From the NCBI GenBank assembly GCA_947453465.1, contig CANGGL010000006.1, positions 1-46,857 of the forward strand: a DNA stretch of 46,857 bases, read 5' to 3'. Shown here piece after piece: positions 18,229-29,722 of this stretch. Position numbers and translations under genes: made by a program. Position 1 is the first letter of the stretch; each line of letters starts with the position of its first letter. The notes under the pieces were generated by a model. That model saw only the letters and a program-made list of their open reading frames with translations. It was not told where the DNA came from and did no database searches. The DNA is from Microbacteriaceae bacterium (GTDB lineage Bacteria; Actinomycetota; Actinomycetes; Actinomycetales; Microbacteriaceae).

Positions 18229-19538
18229 AGCTGACTCGTGCGAATCTAGAGGTTGCAACTGGCCAGGACTTCAGCCCGGCTCCGGTTCGAATCGTGCACA
18301 TGGGCCTCGGTGCATTTCACCGTGCCCACCAGGCTTGGTATACCGATGAGGTTGATGTTAACCGCGAGTGGGGAATTGCTGCCTTCACCGGCCGCACAGC
18401 TACCGAGGCCGAAAAACTGAACCAGCAAGATGGCTTGTTCACCCTGATCACCCGCGGTGACACCGACAAGTTCGAGGTCATCCAGAGCATCGTTGAGGCC
18501 CACGATGGCAATGACACCCAGGCTTTCACCGATCTGGTGGCCAAACCTTCGACTGCAATTGTCACCTTGACCATCACCGAGGCCGGCTATGGTTTCGATA
18601 AGTCGGGCAAAGTTGACCCGGCCAACCTGGCCCCGGCCATGGCGCGCTTGGCCAAGGCTCTGATTGCTCGCCGCACCCACGGTTCGGCACCAATCGCCGT
18701 GGTCAGCTGTGACAACATCCCGGCAAATGGTGAGCTACTTGGCCGCGCTATGCGTGCCGTTTTTATCGAACTGGGTGACGAGATGCTGGCCTGGTTGAAC
18801 GCCAATGTCAGCTTTGTCTCAACCTCGATCGACCGCATTACGCCAAAGATCACCGATGCAGACCTTGCTATTGTGGCCAGCGCCACAGGTTTTGAAGACG
18901 CCAGCCCAGTGGTCACCGAACCGTTCAGTGACTGGGTGCTAAGCGGTGATTTCCCGGCCGGTCGACCAGCCTGGGAGAAGGCCGGTGCCAAGTTCGTCGA
19001 GAACATCCATGACTTTGAAAACCGCAAGCTTTGGCTGCTCAATGGGTCACACAGCCTGCTGGCCTATGCCGGCCAGCTTCGTGGTCACCAGACGGTGGCT
19101 CAGGCCATCGCCGATGAAGCCTGCCTCGGCTGGGTTCAAGATTTCTGGACCGAGGCGGTGAACAATTTGCCAATCGTGGGCCTCGATCTCGATGTCTATC
19201 GCGCCAATCTTCTTGCGCGCTTTAGCAACGGCAACATTGCTCACCGCCTTGGCCAGATTGCAATTGACGGCTCAACCAAGCTCTCGGTGCGCGTTGCGCC
19301 GATTGCTCTGGCCGAGCTGGCTAAGGGCAACCGAGCCCAAGGCTGCGCGCTAGCGATCGCCGCCTGGGTCAAGTTCGTCAGCAACAACGAATTCACCGAT
19401 AGCCGCAAGGCCGAGGTTGAAGAGGCCAGCGCCGCCTCGGGTGACCGAGTGCAGAACCTGGTGTCTGTGATCAACGAAGAACTCGCTGCAAACTCAAGTT
19501 TCATGGAGGACGTGAAGCGCGCCCTCCAGCTTTTCTAA
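18225..19538 (+). CDS. uxuB: Mannitol dehydrogenase family protein / fructuronate reductase
   Basis: IVHMGLGAFHRAHQAWYTDEV, VSCDNIPANGELL, LLNGSHSLLAYAG; overlaps uxaC by 4 nt. Confidence 0.9.
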   Translation: MKLTRANLEVATGQDFSPAPVRIVHMGLGAFHRAHQAWYTDEVDVNREWGIAAFTGRTATEAEKLNQQDGLFTLITRGDTDKFEVIQSIVEAHDGNDTQAFTDLVAKPSTAIVTLTITEAGYGFDKSGKVDPANLAPAMARLAKALIARRTHGSAPIAVVSCDNIPANGELLGRAMRAVFIELGDEMLAWLNANVSFVSTSIDRITPKITDADLAIVASATGFEDASPVVTEPFSDWVLSGDFPAGRPAWEKAGAKFVENIHDFENRKLWLLNGSHSLLAYAGQLRGHQTVAQAIADEACLGWVQDFWTEAVNNLPIVGLDLDVYRANLLARFSNGNIAHRLGQIAIDGSTKLSVRVAPIALAELAKGNRAQGCALAIAAWVKFVSNNEFTDSRKAEVEEASAASGDRVQNLVSVINEELAANSSFMEDVKRALQLF

Positions 19539-19547
19539 ACACCCTAA

Positions 19548-21383
<1,836 letters not shown>

Positions 21384-21455
21384 CTGGCAGCCCCACCCAA
21401 ACCGAAACTTTGCAAGACCTGCAAACCTAACCAAATCAAATAGAAAGCAACTGAG

Positions 21456-22718
21456 ATGAAAATCGCAAAAGCAGAAGTATTTGTTCACTCACCAGGCCGC
21501 AACTTTGTGACCCTGCGAATCACCACCGATGACGGCCTAGTCGGCCTCGGTGACGCAACGGTCAATGGTCGCGAGCTAGCGGTTGCGGCATACCTGCGTG
21601 ACCACCTAGCCCCGATGTTGATCGGCCGCGATGCTCACAACATCGAAGACACCTGGCAATACTTCTATCGCGGTTCATACTGGCGTCGTGGCCCAATCAC
21701 GATGACCGCAATCGCCGCAATCGATATGGCGCTTTGGGACATCAAGGCAAAGGCCGCCAACATGCCGCTTTATCAGCTGCTCGGTGGCGCAAGCCGTGAG
21801 GGTTGCTTGGCATACGGCCACGCATCTGGTCGCGAGTTCAACGAGATCTTCGACTCGATTCGCGAACACCAAGAAAAGGGCTACAAGGCCATCCGTGTGC
21901 AGACCGCCATCCCTGGTTTGAATTCGGTTTACGGTGTGGCGGCTTCGGCCAACGCATCGGCCGGATCTGGTTCGGGCAAGGGCGCTTCATCAGAGCGCTA
22001 TGACTATGAGCCAGCTCGCCGCTCAACCGTGCCGGTTGAAGAAGAGTGGGACACCCGCGCTTACCTCAACTACATCCCATCGGTGTTCGAAGCGGTTCGC
22101 AACGAGTTCGGCCCAGACCTGCCGTTGCTTCACGACGGTCACCACCGCCTTACTCCGATTCAGGCAGCCCGCCTGGGCAAGTCGCTTGAGCCATACGATC
22201 TGTTCTGGCTTGAAGACCTAACCCCGGCCGAGAACACCGATGCGTTCCGCCTGATTCGCCAGCACACCACCACCCCGCTGGCCGTCGGTGAGATCTTCAA
22301 CACCATCTATGACTACAAGGATCTATTTGAAGAGCAGCTCATCGACTATGTTCGCAGCCCGGTCAGCCACGGTGGCGGCATCACCCCGCTAAAGAAGATC
22401 TTCGATTATGCGGCGGTCTACCAGATCAAGTCAGGCGTTCACGGTCCAACCGACGTTTCACCAATCGGTCACGCCGCTTCGCTGCACCTTGGCATGGCAA
22501 TTCACAACTACGGCATCAGCGAATACATGCAGCACAGCTCAGACACCAACGATGTGTTCCAGCCGGAATACACCTTCAGCGATGGTCTGATTCGCCCGGG
22601 CACCAGCCCAGGCCTCGGTGTTTCTTACGACGAGAAGTTGGCGTCGCAGTTTGAGTATGAGCCTGCCTATCTGCCAGTCAACCGCCTAAAGGTTGATGGC
22701 ACGATGCACGACTGGTAA
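21456..22718 (+). CDS. D-mannonate dehydratase-like enolase-superfamily protein (ManD/RspA type)
   Basis: [58 protein letters not shown]; pathway context uxaC-uxuB. Confidence 0.88.
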   Translation: MKIAKAEVFVHSPGRNFVTLRITTDDGLVGLGDATVNGRELAVAAYLRDHLAPMLIGRDAHNIEDTWQYFYRGSYWRRGPITMTAIAAIDMALWDIKAKAANMPLYQLLGGASREGCLAYGHASGREFNEIFDSIREHQEKGYKAIRVQTAIPGLNSVYGVAASANASAGSGSGKGASSERYDYEPARRSTVPVEEEWDTRAYLNYIPSVFEAVRNEFGPDLPLLHDGHHRLTPIQAARLGKSLEPYDLFWLEDLTPAENTDAFRLIRQHTTTPLAVGEIFNTIYDYKDLFEEQLIDYVRSPVSHGGGITPLKKIFDYAAVYQIKSGVHGPTDVSPIGHAASLHLGMAIHNYGISEYMQHSSDTNDVFQPEYTFSDGLIRPGTSPGLGVSYDEKLASQFEYEPAYLPVNRLKVDGTMHDW

Positions 22719-22722
22719 ACCG

Positions 22723-23259
22723 ATGAACTCCGATACTCTTGTGCCCATCATGCGGATTTTGGTTATGGGAGTTTCGGGCTGTGGGAAGTCCTCGGTCGGC
22801 CATGCGCTAGCCGAGGCACTTTCTCTCACCTTCATCGACGGCGATGACCTGCACCCAAAATCAAACCGCGACAAGATGGCTGGCGGAACCCCGCTGACCG
22901 ACGATGACCGTTGGCCCTGGCTCGACAAGGTCGGTAAGGCACTCGCCGAAGCAGATGCCCCCGGAATTGTGATTGCCTGCTCTGCGCTAAAGCGCACGTA
23001 TCGAGACCGGATTTTGGCCGCCTCGCCAGAGACCGTTTTTGTGCACCTGACCGGTTCACGTGAGTTGTTACTTCAGCGCATGCAAGGCCGAGGCAACCAC
23101 TTTATGAAACCCGAAATGCTCGACTCGCAGCTGGCGATTCTCGAACAGCTGGCCGAGGACGAACCCGGAATCAGCATCGATGTGGCAAAGCCTCTGCGAG
23201 AGATTGTTGCCGCCTCGGTTGATTACGTTTTAGGCGAAAACTCAGGAAAAACCGACTGA
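22723..23259 (+). CDS. Gluconokinase
   Basis: MGVSGCGKSSVGHALAEAL P-loop, FIDGDDLHPKSNRDKMAGGTPLTDDDRWPWL. Start may be 22723 or 22750. Confidence 0.92.
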   Translation: MNSDTLVPIMRILVMGVSGCGKSSVGHALAEALSLTFIDGDDLHPKSNRDKMAGGTPLTDDDRWPWLDKVGKALAEADAPGIVIACSALKRTYRDRILAASPETVFVHLTGSRELLLQRMQGRGNHFMKPEMLDSQLAILEQLAEDEPGISIDVAKPLREIVAASVDYVLGENSGKTD

Positions 23260-23278
23260 CCGCACGCAAAATAGATGC

Positions 23279-23857
23279 ATGACCACACACGAGGACGGGC
23301 CTGACCTAGAGGCCGACCCAGCCATCGAGGCTTGGGGTGGCGATGTCAGCCAACTCGTTGTGGTCAAGGATGGCCAGGCCAAAGTTGGGCACATCCCGTT
23401 CTATAAGTTTCTCTATTACCCCGACGTGCTCGACATGCGCAAGTGTGGCTATGAAGTTGAGGCCTTTCACCCTTTGCTTGATCAGCTTGATAACGCGCAC
23501 ACCTCAAACGCCAAGATCGTGCACCACCTGCTGCACTTGCCTTCAGACATGTATGGCCGGATGGGCGATGGCTCTGGCGGAAATCAGATTTGGAACCCGC
23601 GCCGAGCACGCGAACTTGAGTTCACCGTGCGTGCCGCACTGCACCGATACGGCCTCAGCGACATCGCAATTCTTCTGCGCCGCATGATCGGCAAGGCCTT
23701 CCCCGGCGATTCAATCAGCCACCTTGGCGTTGACCTGCTCAACGTTTTCTTCTGGTCGGCGATGGCTCAGGTGGCCCGCGATTATGCCTGGCGCGACCCG
23801 CGCCTCGAATACGCCGCCGACTACTTGGAATACCCGGTGAAGCGGGCATTTCGCTAA
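23279..23857 (+). CDS. Hypothetical protein, 192 aa, no recognised domain
   Basis: Complete ORF with coding-like composition in the local codon style; no family recognised by eye. Confidence 0.75.
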   Translation: MTTHEDGPDLEADPAIEAWGGDVSQLVVVKDGQAKVGHIPFYKFLYYPDVLDMRKCGYEVEAFHPLLDQLDNAHTSNAKIVHHLLHLPSDMYGRMGDGSGGNQIWNPRRARELEFTVRAALHRYGLSDIAILLRRMIGKAFPGDSISHLGVDLLNVFFWSAMAQVARDYAWRDPRLEYAADYLEYPVKRAFR

Positions 23858-23879
23858 AAACAATCGCAAAATCTACTCT

Positions 23880-23909
23880 TACGATTGTTATTTGCTAAAA
23901 ACAATCGTA
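23880..23909. promoter_or_regulatory. 10-bp perfect inverted repeat TACGATTGTT-N10-AACAATCGTA just upstream of the fic gene
   Basis: Read directly. The right arm is also part of a direct repeat GCTAAAAACAATCG (23853-23866 and 23894-23907). Confidence 0.6.
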
Positions 23910-23919
23910 TGGTTGCCAA

Positions 23920-25110
23920 ATGGAACTAAATTCAGAGTCGAAATGGCCAAAAGTTGGCTCAACTCGAGTTGCCTGGGCTCGAGACTACGAGCAAAATTCC
24001 TCCAGAAAACAAACACTTTTACATCGCGGTTTCTACAACGCGGCCGTAGTTCCCAAGATTGCCAATCTGGACTTCGTAATAAGCAGCCAGTTGCAGAGTC
24101 ACGCGGAAGACGCCGCGGTGGCACTGGCGAGATTCGACGCCGAAGTCGGTCAGATGGTTGCACCATTCGCCGCGATGTTGCTGCGCAGCGAGGCTGCCTC
24201 ATCCTCGCAAATTGAAAACCTCACGGCTTCCCCCGCCACTATCTTGAAAGCCGAATACGGGTTGGGCGAAACGCCAAACTCAGCACTCATCGTCAGCAAT
24301 CAAAAAGCAATGACTGCAGCTATTGCCGTCAGCGGCGAGATGAGCGTGGCCTCAGTGCTGACAATGCATGAAGCTTTGATGGCGCAGGCCGATCCTCGCA
24401 ATGCAGGCATGTTAAGAACCGAGCAAGTATGGATTGGCGGTAGCAACCTATCGCCGCACGGCGCAAAATACATCGCTCCCGAACATGCGGCGGTCCCAGA
24501 GCTTATGGCTGACCTTGTGAACTTCGCGCATCGCTTGGATTTATCCGCGATTGTTCAAGCCTCTCTCGCACATGCTCAATTCGAAACAATCCATCCGTTC
24601 ACTGACGGCAATGGACGAACGGGGCGAGCCCTGGTGCATGCACTACTGCATCGTTTAGGTGTCACAAACTCGGTAACTGTTCCTGTATCTGCGGGGTTAT
24701 TGAAAGACACATCCCGTTACTTTGAGGCATTGGCTAAATATCGAGATGGCGAGATTGAGCCAATAATCAATGTTTTTGCGGATGCCGCATTTGATGCTGT
24801 TGATAATGGCAGGCGGCTTGCACGTGAAATTCAAGAGGCAAGGATGCGATGGCAAACTTTGATTCCAATGCGTGTCGGAGCAGGTGCGACCCGGGTAATG
24901 GAGAATCTGCTTGAACAGCCGATAGTTAGCCGAGGGACCACGAGTGAGCTTCTGGGTACGACGCCCGCCAACGCACAGTTGGCAATTAACCGACTCGTCG
25001 AGGCTGGCATTCTTTCGCAACTTGGCAGCGGCAAACGCAACCGCATTTGGCAGGCCACCGATGTGGTCAATGCGCTTGAGCGTTTTGCCGAGCGCAGCCG
25101 TCGCAGGTAG
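23920..25110 (+). CDS. Fic family protein with C-terminal winged-helix-like domain
   Basis: Fic core HPFTDGNGRTGRALVH; N-terminal inhibitory-like SSQIEN ([S/T]xxxE[G/N]); C-terminal HTH-like LGTTPANAQLAINRLVEAGILSQLGSGKRNRIW. Confidence 0.92.
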   Translation: MELNSESKWPKVGSTRVAWARDYEQNSSRKQTLLHRGFYNAAVVPKIANLDFVISSQLQSHAEDAAVALARFDAEVGQMVAPFAAMLLRSEAASSSQIENLTASPATILKAEYGLGETPNSALIVSNQKAMTAAIAVSGEMSVASVLTMHEALMAQADPRNAGMLRTEQVWIGGSNLSPHGAKYIAPEHAAVPELMADLVNFAHRLDLSAIVQASLAHAQFETIHPFTDGNGRTGRALVHALLHRLGVTNSVTVPVSAGLLKDTSRYFEALAKYRDGEIEPIINVFADAAFDAVDNGRRLAREIQEARMRWQTLIPMRVGAGATRVMENLLEQPIVSRGTTSELLGTTPANAQLAINRLVEAGILSQLGSGKRNRIWQATDVVNALERFAERSRRR

Positions 25111-25134
25111 GAATAAAGCCCCTCTTTACTGAGT

Positions 25135-25152
25135 TGAGTCAACAATGACTCA
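25135..25152. promoter_or_regulatory. Inverted repeat TGAGTCA-ACAA-TGACTCA spanning the MFS start codon
   Basis: 7-bp perfect arms, 4-nt spacer; ATG at 25145-25147 straddles spacer and right arm. Confidence 0.45.
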
Positions 25153-26632
25153 GACACCAGCACGACCAACCTTTGCCCCTGCACCAAGATCATCCTGGTT
25201 GGCACTTGCTGTCTTGCTGGCCGGTTTCTTCATGGCTTTGGTTGACGCAACCATCGTGAACGTTGCTCTGCCAAGCATTCGCACCAGCCTTGATGCCAGC
25301 GAGTCAACTCTGTCTTGGATCATCTCGGGCTATGCCCTGACCTTTGGTCTTGCGCTGATTCCGTCGGGTCGCCTGGGTGACCGCTTCGGTCACAAGTGGG
25401 TTTACATCATCGGCATCGTGCTGTTTACCGCTGCCAGCGCATACTGTGGCATCGCGGCAAATGACTTCGACATCATCATCGGTCGTGTGCTTCAGGGTCT
25501 AGCCGGCGGCATCTTTGTGCCAGCCGTTGGCTCATTCATTCAGCTTTTGTTCAATGGCAAAGAGCGCGGCAAGGCTTTTGCCATCATGGGTTCGGTCATC
25601 GGAATCTCGAGCGCCGTCGGCCAGATTGCCGGTGGTCTTCTAATTCAGGCGTTCGGCGAGGCCGAGGGTTGGCGCTGGGTGTTCTTCGTGAACCTGCCGA
25701 TCGGCATCATCACCGCAATCTTCGCCATTCGCCTGCTTCCGGCAGGCGATGCCCACGCCGACCGCAGCAATCGCATGGACTGGTTTGGTGTACTTCTGCT
25801 CAGTGCCGGCCTGGTCGCGATTCTTGTTCCTCTTATTCAGGGCCAGCAGGATGGCTGGCACGCGTGGACCTGGTGGACAATGGTCGCCGGTGTAGTCGGC
25901 CTAGTCTTGTTTGCGATCTGGCAGGTTGCCTTCACCAAGCGCGGCGGTTCGGCCCTGGTGCCACCGCGCCTATTTCACCACCTGAGCTTCACCTTCGGCA
26001 CGATTCTTGCCCTGGTTTACTTCGCGGGCTTCACCTCAATCTTCTTCACGCTTTCACTGCTATGGCAGGGTGGCTTTGCACACACCGCACTTGAGTCCGG
26101 TTTCCTAACCCTTCCGTTTGCAGTGGGAACCGCGATCTTCTCGTCGCAGAGCTCCAAGTGGGCGGCCAAGATGGGTCGAAGCGTGCTGGTTTATGGTGCG
26201 GCTCTGGTGACCATCGGTCTCGGCGTCACTTGGTTCTTGCTAGCCAACATTGGTGCGGCTGATCTGAACAACTGGATCCTGCTGCCGGGCATCTTTATCG
26301 CCGGTGCCGGAAACGGTTTCTTCTTGGCCCCGAACGTTCAGTTCATCGTCGCAACCGTCGAAAACTCAGAAGCCGGCGCAGCCAGCGGTGTGGTTCAGAC
26401 CGCCCAGCGCGTAGGTTCGGCAATCGGTGTTGCAGTTATCGGCTCGATCTTGTTTGGCACCTTGAACTTCGGTCAGGGTCAGCCAACCCCGCAGATCATT
26501 GCAAACACCTTCAAGGATGGCGCTGCCAACGCAATGCTGATGTCAGCAATCCTTGCCGCGGTCGCCTTCCTCTTGGTGTTCGCGCTACCAAAGCGCATCC
26601 AGTTGCACGGTGCAGCACCAGCAGCAGATTAG
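25145..26632 (+). CDS. MFS transporter, DHA2/EmrB-QacA type
   Basis: FFMALVDATIVNVALPSIRTSLDASESTLSWIISGYALTFGLALIPSGRLGDRFGHK; many TM segments. Confidence 0.93.
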   Translation: MTQTPARPTFAPAPRSSWLALAVLLAGFFMALVDATIVNVALPSIRTSLDASESTLSWIISGYALTFGLALIPSGRLGDRFGHKWVYIIGIVLFTAASAYCGIAANDFDIIIGRVLQGLAGGIFVPAVGSFIQLLFNGKERGKAFAIMGSVIGISSAVGQIAGGLLIQAFGEAEGWRWVFFVNLPIGIITAIFAIRLLPAGDAHADRSNRMDWFGVLLLSAGLVAILVPLIQGQQDGWHAWTWWTMVAGVVGLVLFAIWQVAFTKRGGSALVPPRLFHHLSFTFGTILALVYFAGFTSIFFTLSLLWQGGFAHTALESGFLTLPFAVGTAIFSSQSSKWAAKMGRSVLVYGAALVTIGLGVTWFLLANIGAADLNNWILLPGIFIAGAGNGFFLAPNVQFIVATVENSEAGAASGVVQTAQRVGSAIGVAVIGSILFGTLNFGQGQPTPQIIANTFKDGAANAMLMSAILAAVAFLLVFALPKRIQLHGAAPAAD

Positions 26633-27162
26633 TCGCCGTGAACCGGCTTGCCTTCGTTGCGGGCGGCAATCGCATCCATAAGGGCAAACATCACACCTGA
26701 AACCACAAAGACTAGGTGAATGATTACGCGCCAAATGAGAGAGTTGTCAACTTTGTGACCCTCGCCGAGGCCGATGAAATCTTTGAGCAGTTCGATAACC
26801 GAGATGGCAACCAGTGAGCCAATTAGCTTGAGCTTGAGGCCGGAGAAGTCGATGGTGCCCATCCAGTGTGGGCGGTCTTCAGATTCGTGCGCGGCGTCAA
26901 TCTTTGAGACAAAGTTTTCATAGCCGGCGAAGATCACAATCAGAATCAGGTTGGCAAGCAGCACGATGTCGAGCAGCGCCAATACATCAAGGATGAAGGT
27001 CTTTGACTCATTGGCAAAGACGTGCTGAACGGTTGAGACAAACTCGAAGCCGAAACGAACCAGCACAAGAACGAGCACTGCAACAAGCCCTAGGTATAGC
27101 GGGCTGAGTAGCCAGCGTGACGAGAAAAGAACCTGTTCTAGGGCGTGCGCAAATTTCTTCAT
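26629..27162 (-). CDS. YqhA/UPF0114 family inner-membrane protein
   Basis: RWLLSPLYLGLVAVLVLVLVRF, IDFSGLKLKLIGSLVAISVIELLKDF. Confidence 0.85.
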   Translation of the reverse strand: MKKFAHALEQVLFSSRWLLSPLYLGLVAVLVLVLVRFGFEFVSTVQHVFANESKTFILDVLALLDIVLLANLILIVIFAGYENFVSKIDAAHESEDRPHWMGTIDFSGLKLKLIGSLVAISVIELLKDFIGLGEGHKVDNSLIWRVIIHLVFVVSGVMFALMDAIAARNEGKPVHGD

Positions 27163-27208
27163 GTCACGAGTTTATTGCCGCGGCAAAACATCAGCTAGAA
27201 ATTGACAG

Positions 27209-27940
27209 CTACTTGCGCTTAGTCGAGTTCTTGCGCTTGGTGATGTCGTATTCGAGGCGGTTCAAGAACATGGTTGCCACCGAAACCGCGATCACCGAGA
27301 CAAAGGCCAGGCCGGCAATCATTAGGAAGACCGCGATCATGCGACCCTCAAACGTGACCGGGTAATAGTCGCCATAACCAACCGTTGCCAGGGTCACAAA
27401 GGCCCACCAGGTTGCATCACCAAACTGCTTGATGTTGGCGCCTGGGGCTAGGTGCTCGGCTTCATAAACGCCAAGTGCACAAACATAAATGAGCAGTGGC
27501 AAAATCAACCCGACATAGATGTTGATGCGAGCACTCAGGGTCTTGCCAACGCGAGACAAAAAGCCGAGGGCAATCACCACACGAAACATTCTGAAGGCTC
27601 TGAAGAACGGTAGAACCAGCGAGACAAGCTCGATTGCGTTGGCTCGTAGAAACCGACCTTTTTGGTTGCTCAAGATAAAGCGAGCTAGAAAGTCGACGAT
27701 AAAGATGCCCCAGATGACGTCAGACATGGCGACGAAGTCGAAGAGCACAACGCTGGTCCAGTGACCCAGGACCTCCATTGAATAGAGGCCCAAATACACC
27801 AAAGCCAAAATGGCCAACGGAATAGTCGACCAACGCTCCCATACGTGAACAGCGTGCTCAGCTCGAGTCTCGGTCTCGCCATCGTTCAAAAAGTCAATGG
27901 TGTCTTTACCGTTTAGCGGGTTCCCCTGTGTTGGTGCCAT
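27209..27940 (-). CDS. Voltage-gated-like potassium channel (6TM, GYGD filter)
   Basis: WWAFVTLATVGYGDYYPVTFEGR selectivity filter; S4-like FFRAFRMFRVVIALGFLSRVGK. Confidence 0.9.
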   Translation of the reverse strand: MAPTQGNPLNGKDTIDFLNDGETETRAEHAVHVWERWSTIPLAILALVYLGLYSMEVLGHWTSVVLFDFVAMSDVIWGIFIVDFLARFILSNQKGRFLRANAIELVSLVLPFFRAFRMFRVVIALGFLSRVGKTLSARINIYVGLILPLLIYVCALGVYEAEHLAPGANIKQFGDATWWAFVTLATVGYGDYYPVTFEGRMIAVFLMIAGLAFVSVIAVSVATMFLNRLEYDITKRKNSTKRK

Positions 27941-27996
27941 AGAACTAATCTACCGGCGACAGGTTTCCGATTGGTTAATCGTCAATTCTGAGCGGC

Positions 27997-29157
27997 TTAC
28001 TTCTTAGGTAGGTAACCCTTTGGGCACTTCGGAGCTGCCCCCGAAACCTTGGTTACCAACTTGCCCTTGGCGCAGGTGATTGTTTGAATTTTCAGAGGCT
28101 TCGAAGCCGGAGCGCCGGCGCGAACCAGTTTGATTGTGGGCTTTGAATAGTGGAACCCCGAGGCTGAAACAAAAATCTTTCCATCTTTGTGCGTGACCTG
28201 GTTGATTGCTGTTTGGGTTGTGCCGTCTTCGCTGATGATGCGCACTTCAAGCTTTGGTGAACTTGAGAGGGTGTTTCCTGGCCACTTGCAGTTGATGTAA
28301 TCGTCGCTCGTCCATAGTTTGAAGAAACCAGTGTTGGCGGCTCCGCTGGCTTTTGAGTGTGGAGACTGAATCGCAAAATCCAACGACTGGGTCGCGTTGT
28401 TCCAACTTGGAGAACCAGCCGAGTTCGAGTTAAAGGCTTGAACTGTGTATCCCTTGTCGCCACAGACAGCCGGCCAATAACCGCGAGTCAGGTCTGAGTC
28501 GCCGTGGTGAACGATGAAGTGCAGTGTTGCACTGTCCACATCGGCTTGAGCTGAGAAGTCCTTCTTGTTTGCCGCCGAATAATCGCTGTAGAAGGAAACT
28601 GGAGTGCCCTTGCCCTCAAACATCCAGGTGTTGCCGCCCTTGATTTTGGTCTGTGAGAAGTCAGAGTCTTCGGCCACGAGCTGGACATTCTGTGGGATGA
28701 GGTAACTGGTGCGGATCTTGAATCGGACATGGGTTTGCAAGAGGTTGGCAGATTCAACACTCGGTCGCAGAGATGCGCCGTAGTGCAAGGCGCCATCGGG
28801 GGCCTTGAAGATGACATATTTGGGTGACTGAAGTGGCACATCGAGCGATGCGCTGGCTGCATTCCCATCTACCGTCGCGGTCCAGATGGATTGCTGAATT
28901 TTGAGGGGGTTGTCGTTTTGGCCAACCATCGCTGACAGCGGGGTGTTGGTTGAAGTGGCGGCGACGTACGCGCCGCTCTTGCTGATGAAGCCAAAGGATT
29001 CTATGCAGTCAAGCTCGGCCGGTGTGACGCAGGGTACCAAGTGGTACTCGGTAGAGCCGCTGAAGTCTTTTGCACCGTCAGCGGCAGTGGCTGAGACGGC
29101 TCCGGAAATAGAGATAACAAGTGCAAAAACTGCTGCTGTGGCAATGGATAGTTTCAT
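27997..29157 (-). CDS. Secreted protein S1: shares C-terminal domain and C-x15-C Lys-rich tail with the array
   Basis: Signal peptide MKLSIATAAVFALVISISGAVSATAA; tail TITCAKGKLVTKVSGAAPKCPKGYLPKK; GGGGGAAAA leader before ATG 29157. Confidence 0.85.
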   Translation of the reverse strand: MKLSIATAAVFALVISISGAVSATAADGAKDFSGSTEYHLVPCVTPAELDCIESFGFISKSGAYVAATSTNTPLSAMVGQNDNPLKIQQSIWTATVDGNAASASLDVPLQSPKYVIFKAPDGALHYGASLRPSVESANLLQTHVRFKIRTSYLIPQNVQLVAEDSDFSQTKIKGGNTWMFEGKGTPVSFYSDYSAANKKDFSAQADVDSATLHFIVHHGDSDLTRGYWPAVCGDKGYTVQAFNSNSAGSPSWNNATQSLDFAIQSPHSKASGAANTGFFKLWTSDDYINCKWPGNTLSSSPKLEVRIISEDGTTQTAINQVTHKDGKIFVSASGFHYSKPTIKLVRAGAPASKPLKIQTITCAKGKLVTKVSGAAPKCPKGYLPKK

Positions 29158-29230
29158 TTTTCCCCCGGAGGCAAATCTAACATTGGCACCTCCCAATGGA
29201 CTGCCGCTAATCTAATCCCTGGGGGTTTAG

Positions 29231-29722
29231 TTGCGATACAAATCAAAGGCACGGGCAGTGTTTGCTGCATTCTTGACGATTCTCGCCACGCTGTCACCGA
29301 TTTCGATCGCCCCAGCCCAAGCTGGCCTAAGCACCTTTTACTTGAACAGCAAGCCCGGCTGCTATTCGTTCACCGTGCCGGCCGAAGACAATTACGCCAT
29401 CGAGAACACTCGATACAAACTGCTCTTTAGAGGCAGCTGCGATGATGATCACCACATCCAAATAATTTATTCGGGCCCAATCAAGACCAAAAACGGTTCT
29501 TCGGCAACCGAGACTCAGGTCTATAAGGCATGTGAGGCCTATTACAAGAAGGTTGTGGGCACGACTCCACCGACCACGATTCAAAATAAGAAGCCTTACT
29601 TGCGCTATTGGTGGCCAGATGCCGGGCTTGAAACCCTGAAGTACAACAACAAGATTGTTTGCTACGTGCACCAGGCTGACAAAACTTATACGAATTACGC
29701 CATCATGATTGGCGGCTACTAA
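29231..29722 (+). CDS. Secreted hypothetical protein, 163 aa, four cysteines, TTG start
   Basis: Signal peptide RYKSKARAVFAAFLTILATLSPISIAPAQA; GGGGG leader at 29221; stop overlaps next start. Confidence 0.75.
   Translation: MRYKSKARAVFAAFLTILATLSPISIAPAQAGLSTFYLNSKPGCYSFTVPAEDNYAIENTRYKLLFRGSCDDDHHIQIIYSGPIKTKNGSSATETQVYKACEAYYKKVVGTTPPTTIQNKKPYLRYWWPDAGLETLKYNNKIVCYVHQADKTYTNYAIMIGGY

Noticed and set aside
18246-19042. Antisense ORFs (144 and 151 aa) inside uxuB
   Set aside because: Shadow ORFs opposite a well-supported gene; no domain signature.
23920-25110. Fic gene as a two-gene toxin-antitoxin module
   Set aside because: No adjacent small antitoxin ORF. The N-terminal inhibitory-like motif is within the same polypeptide (class II-like).
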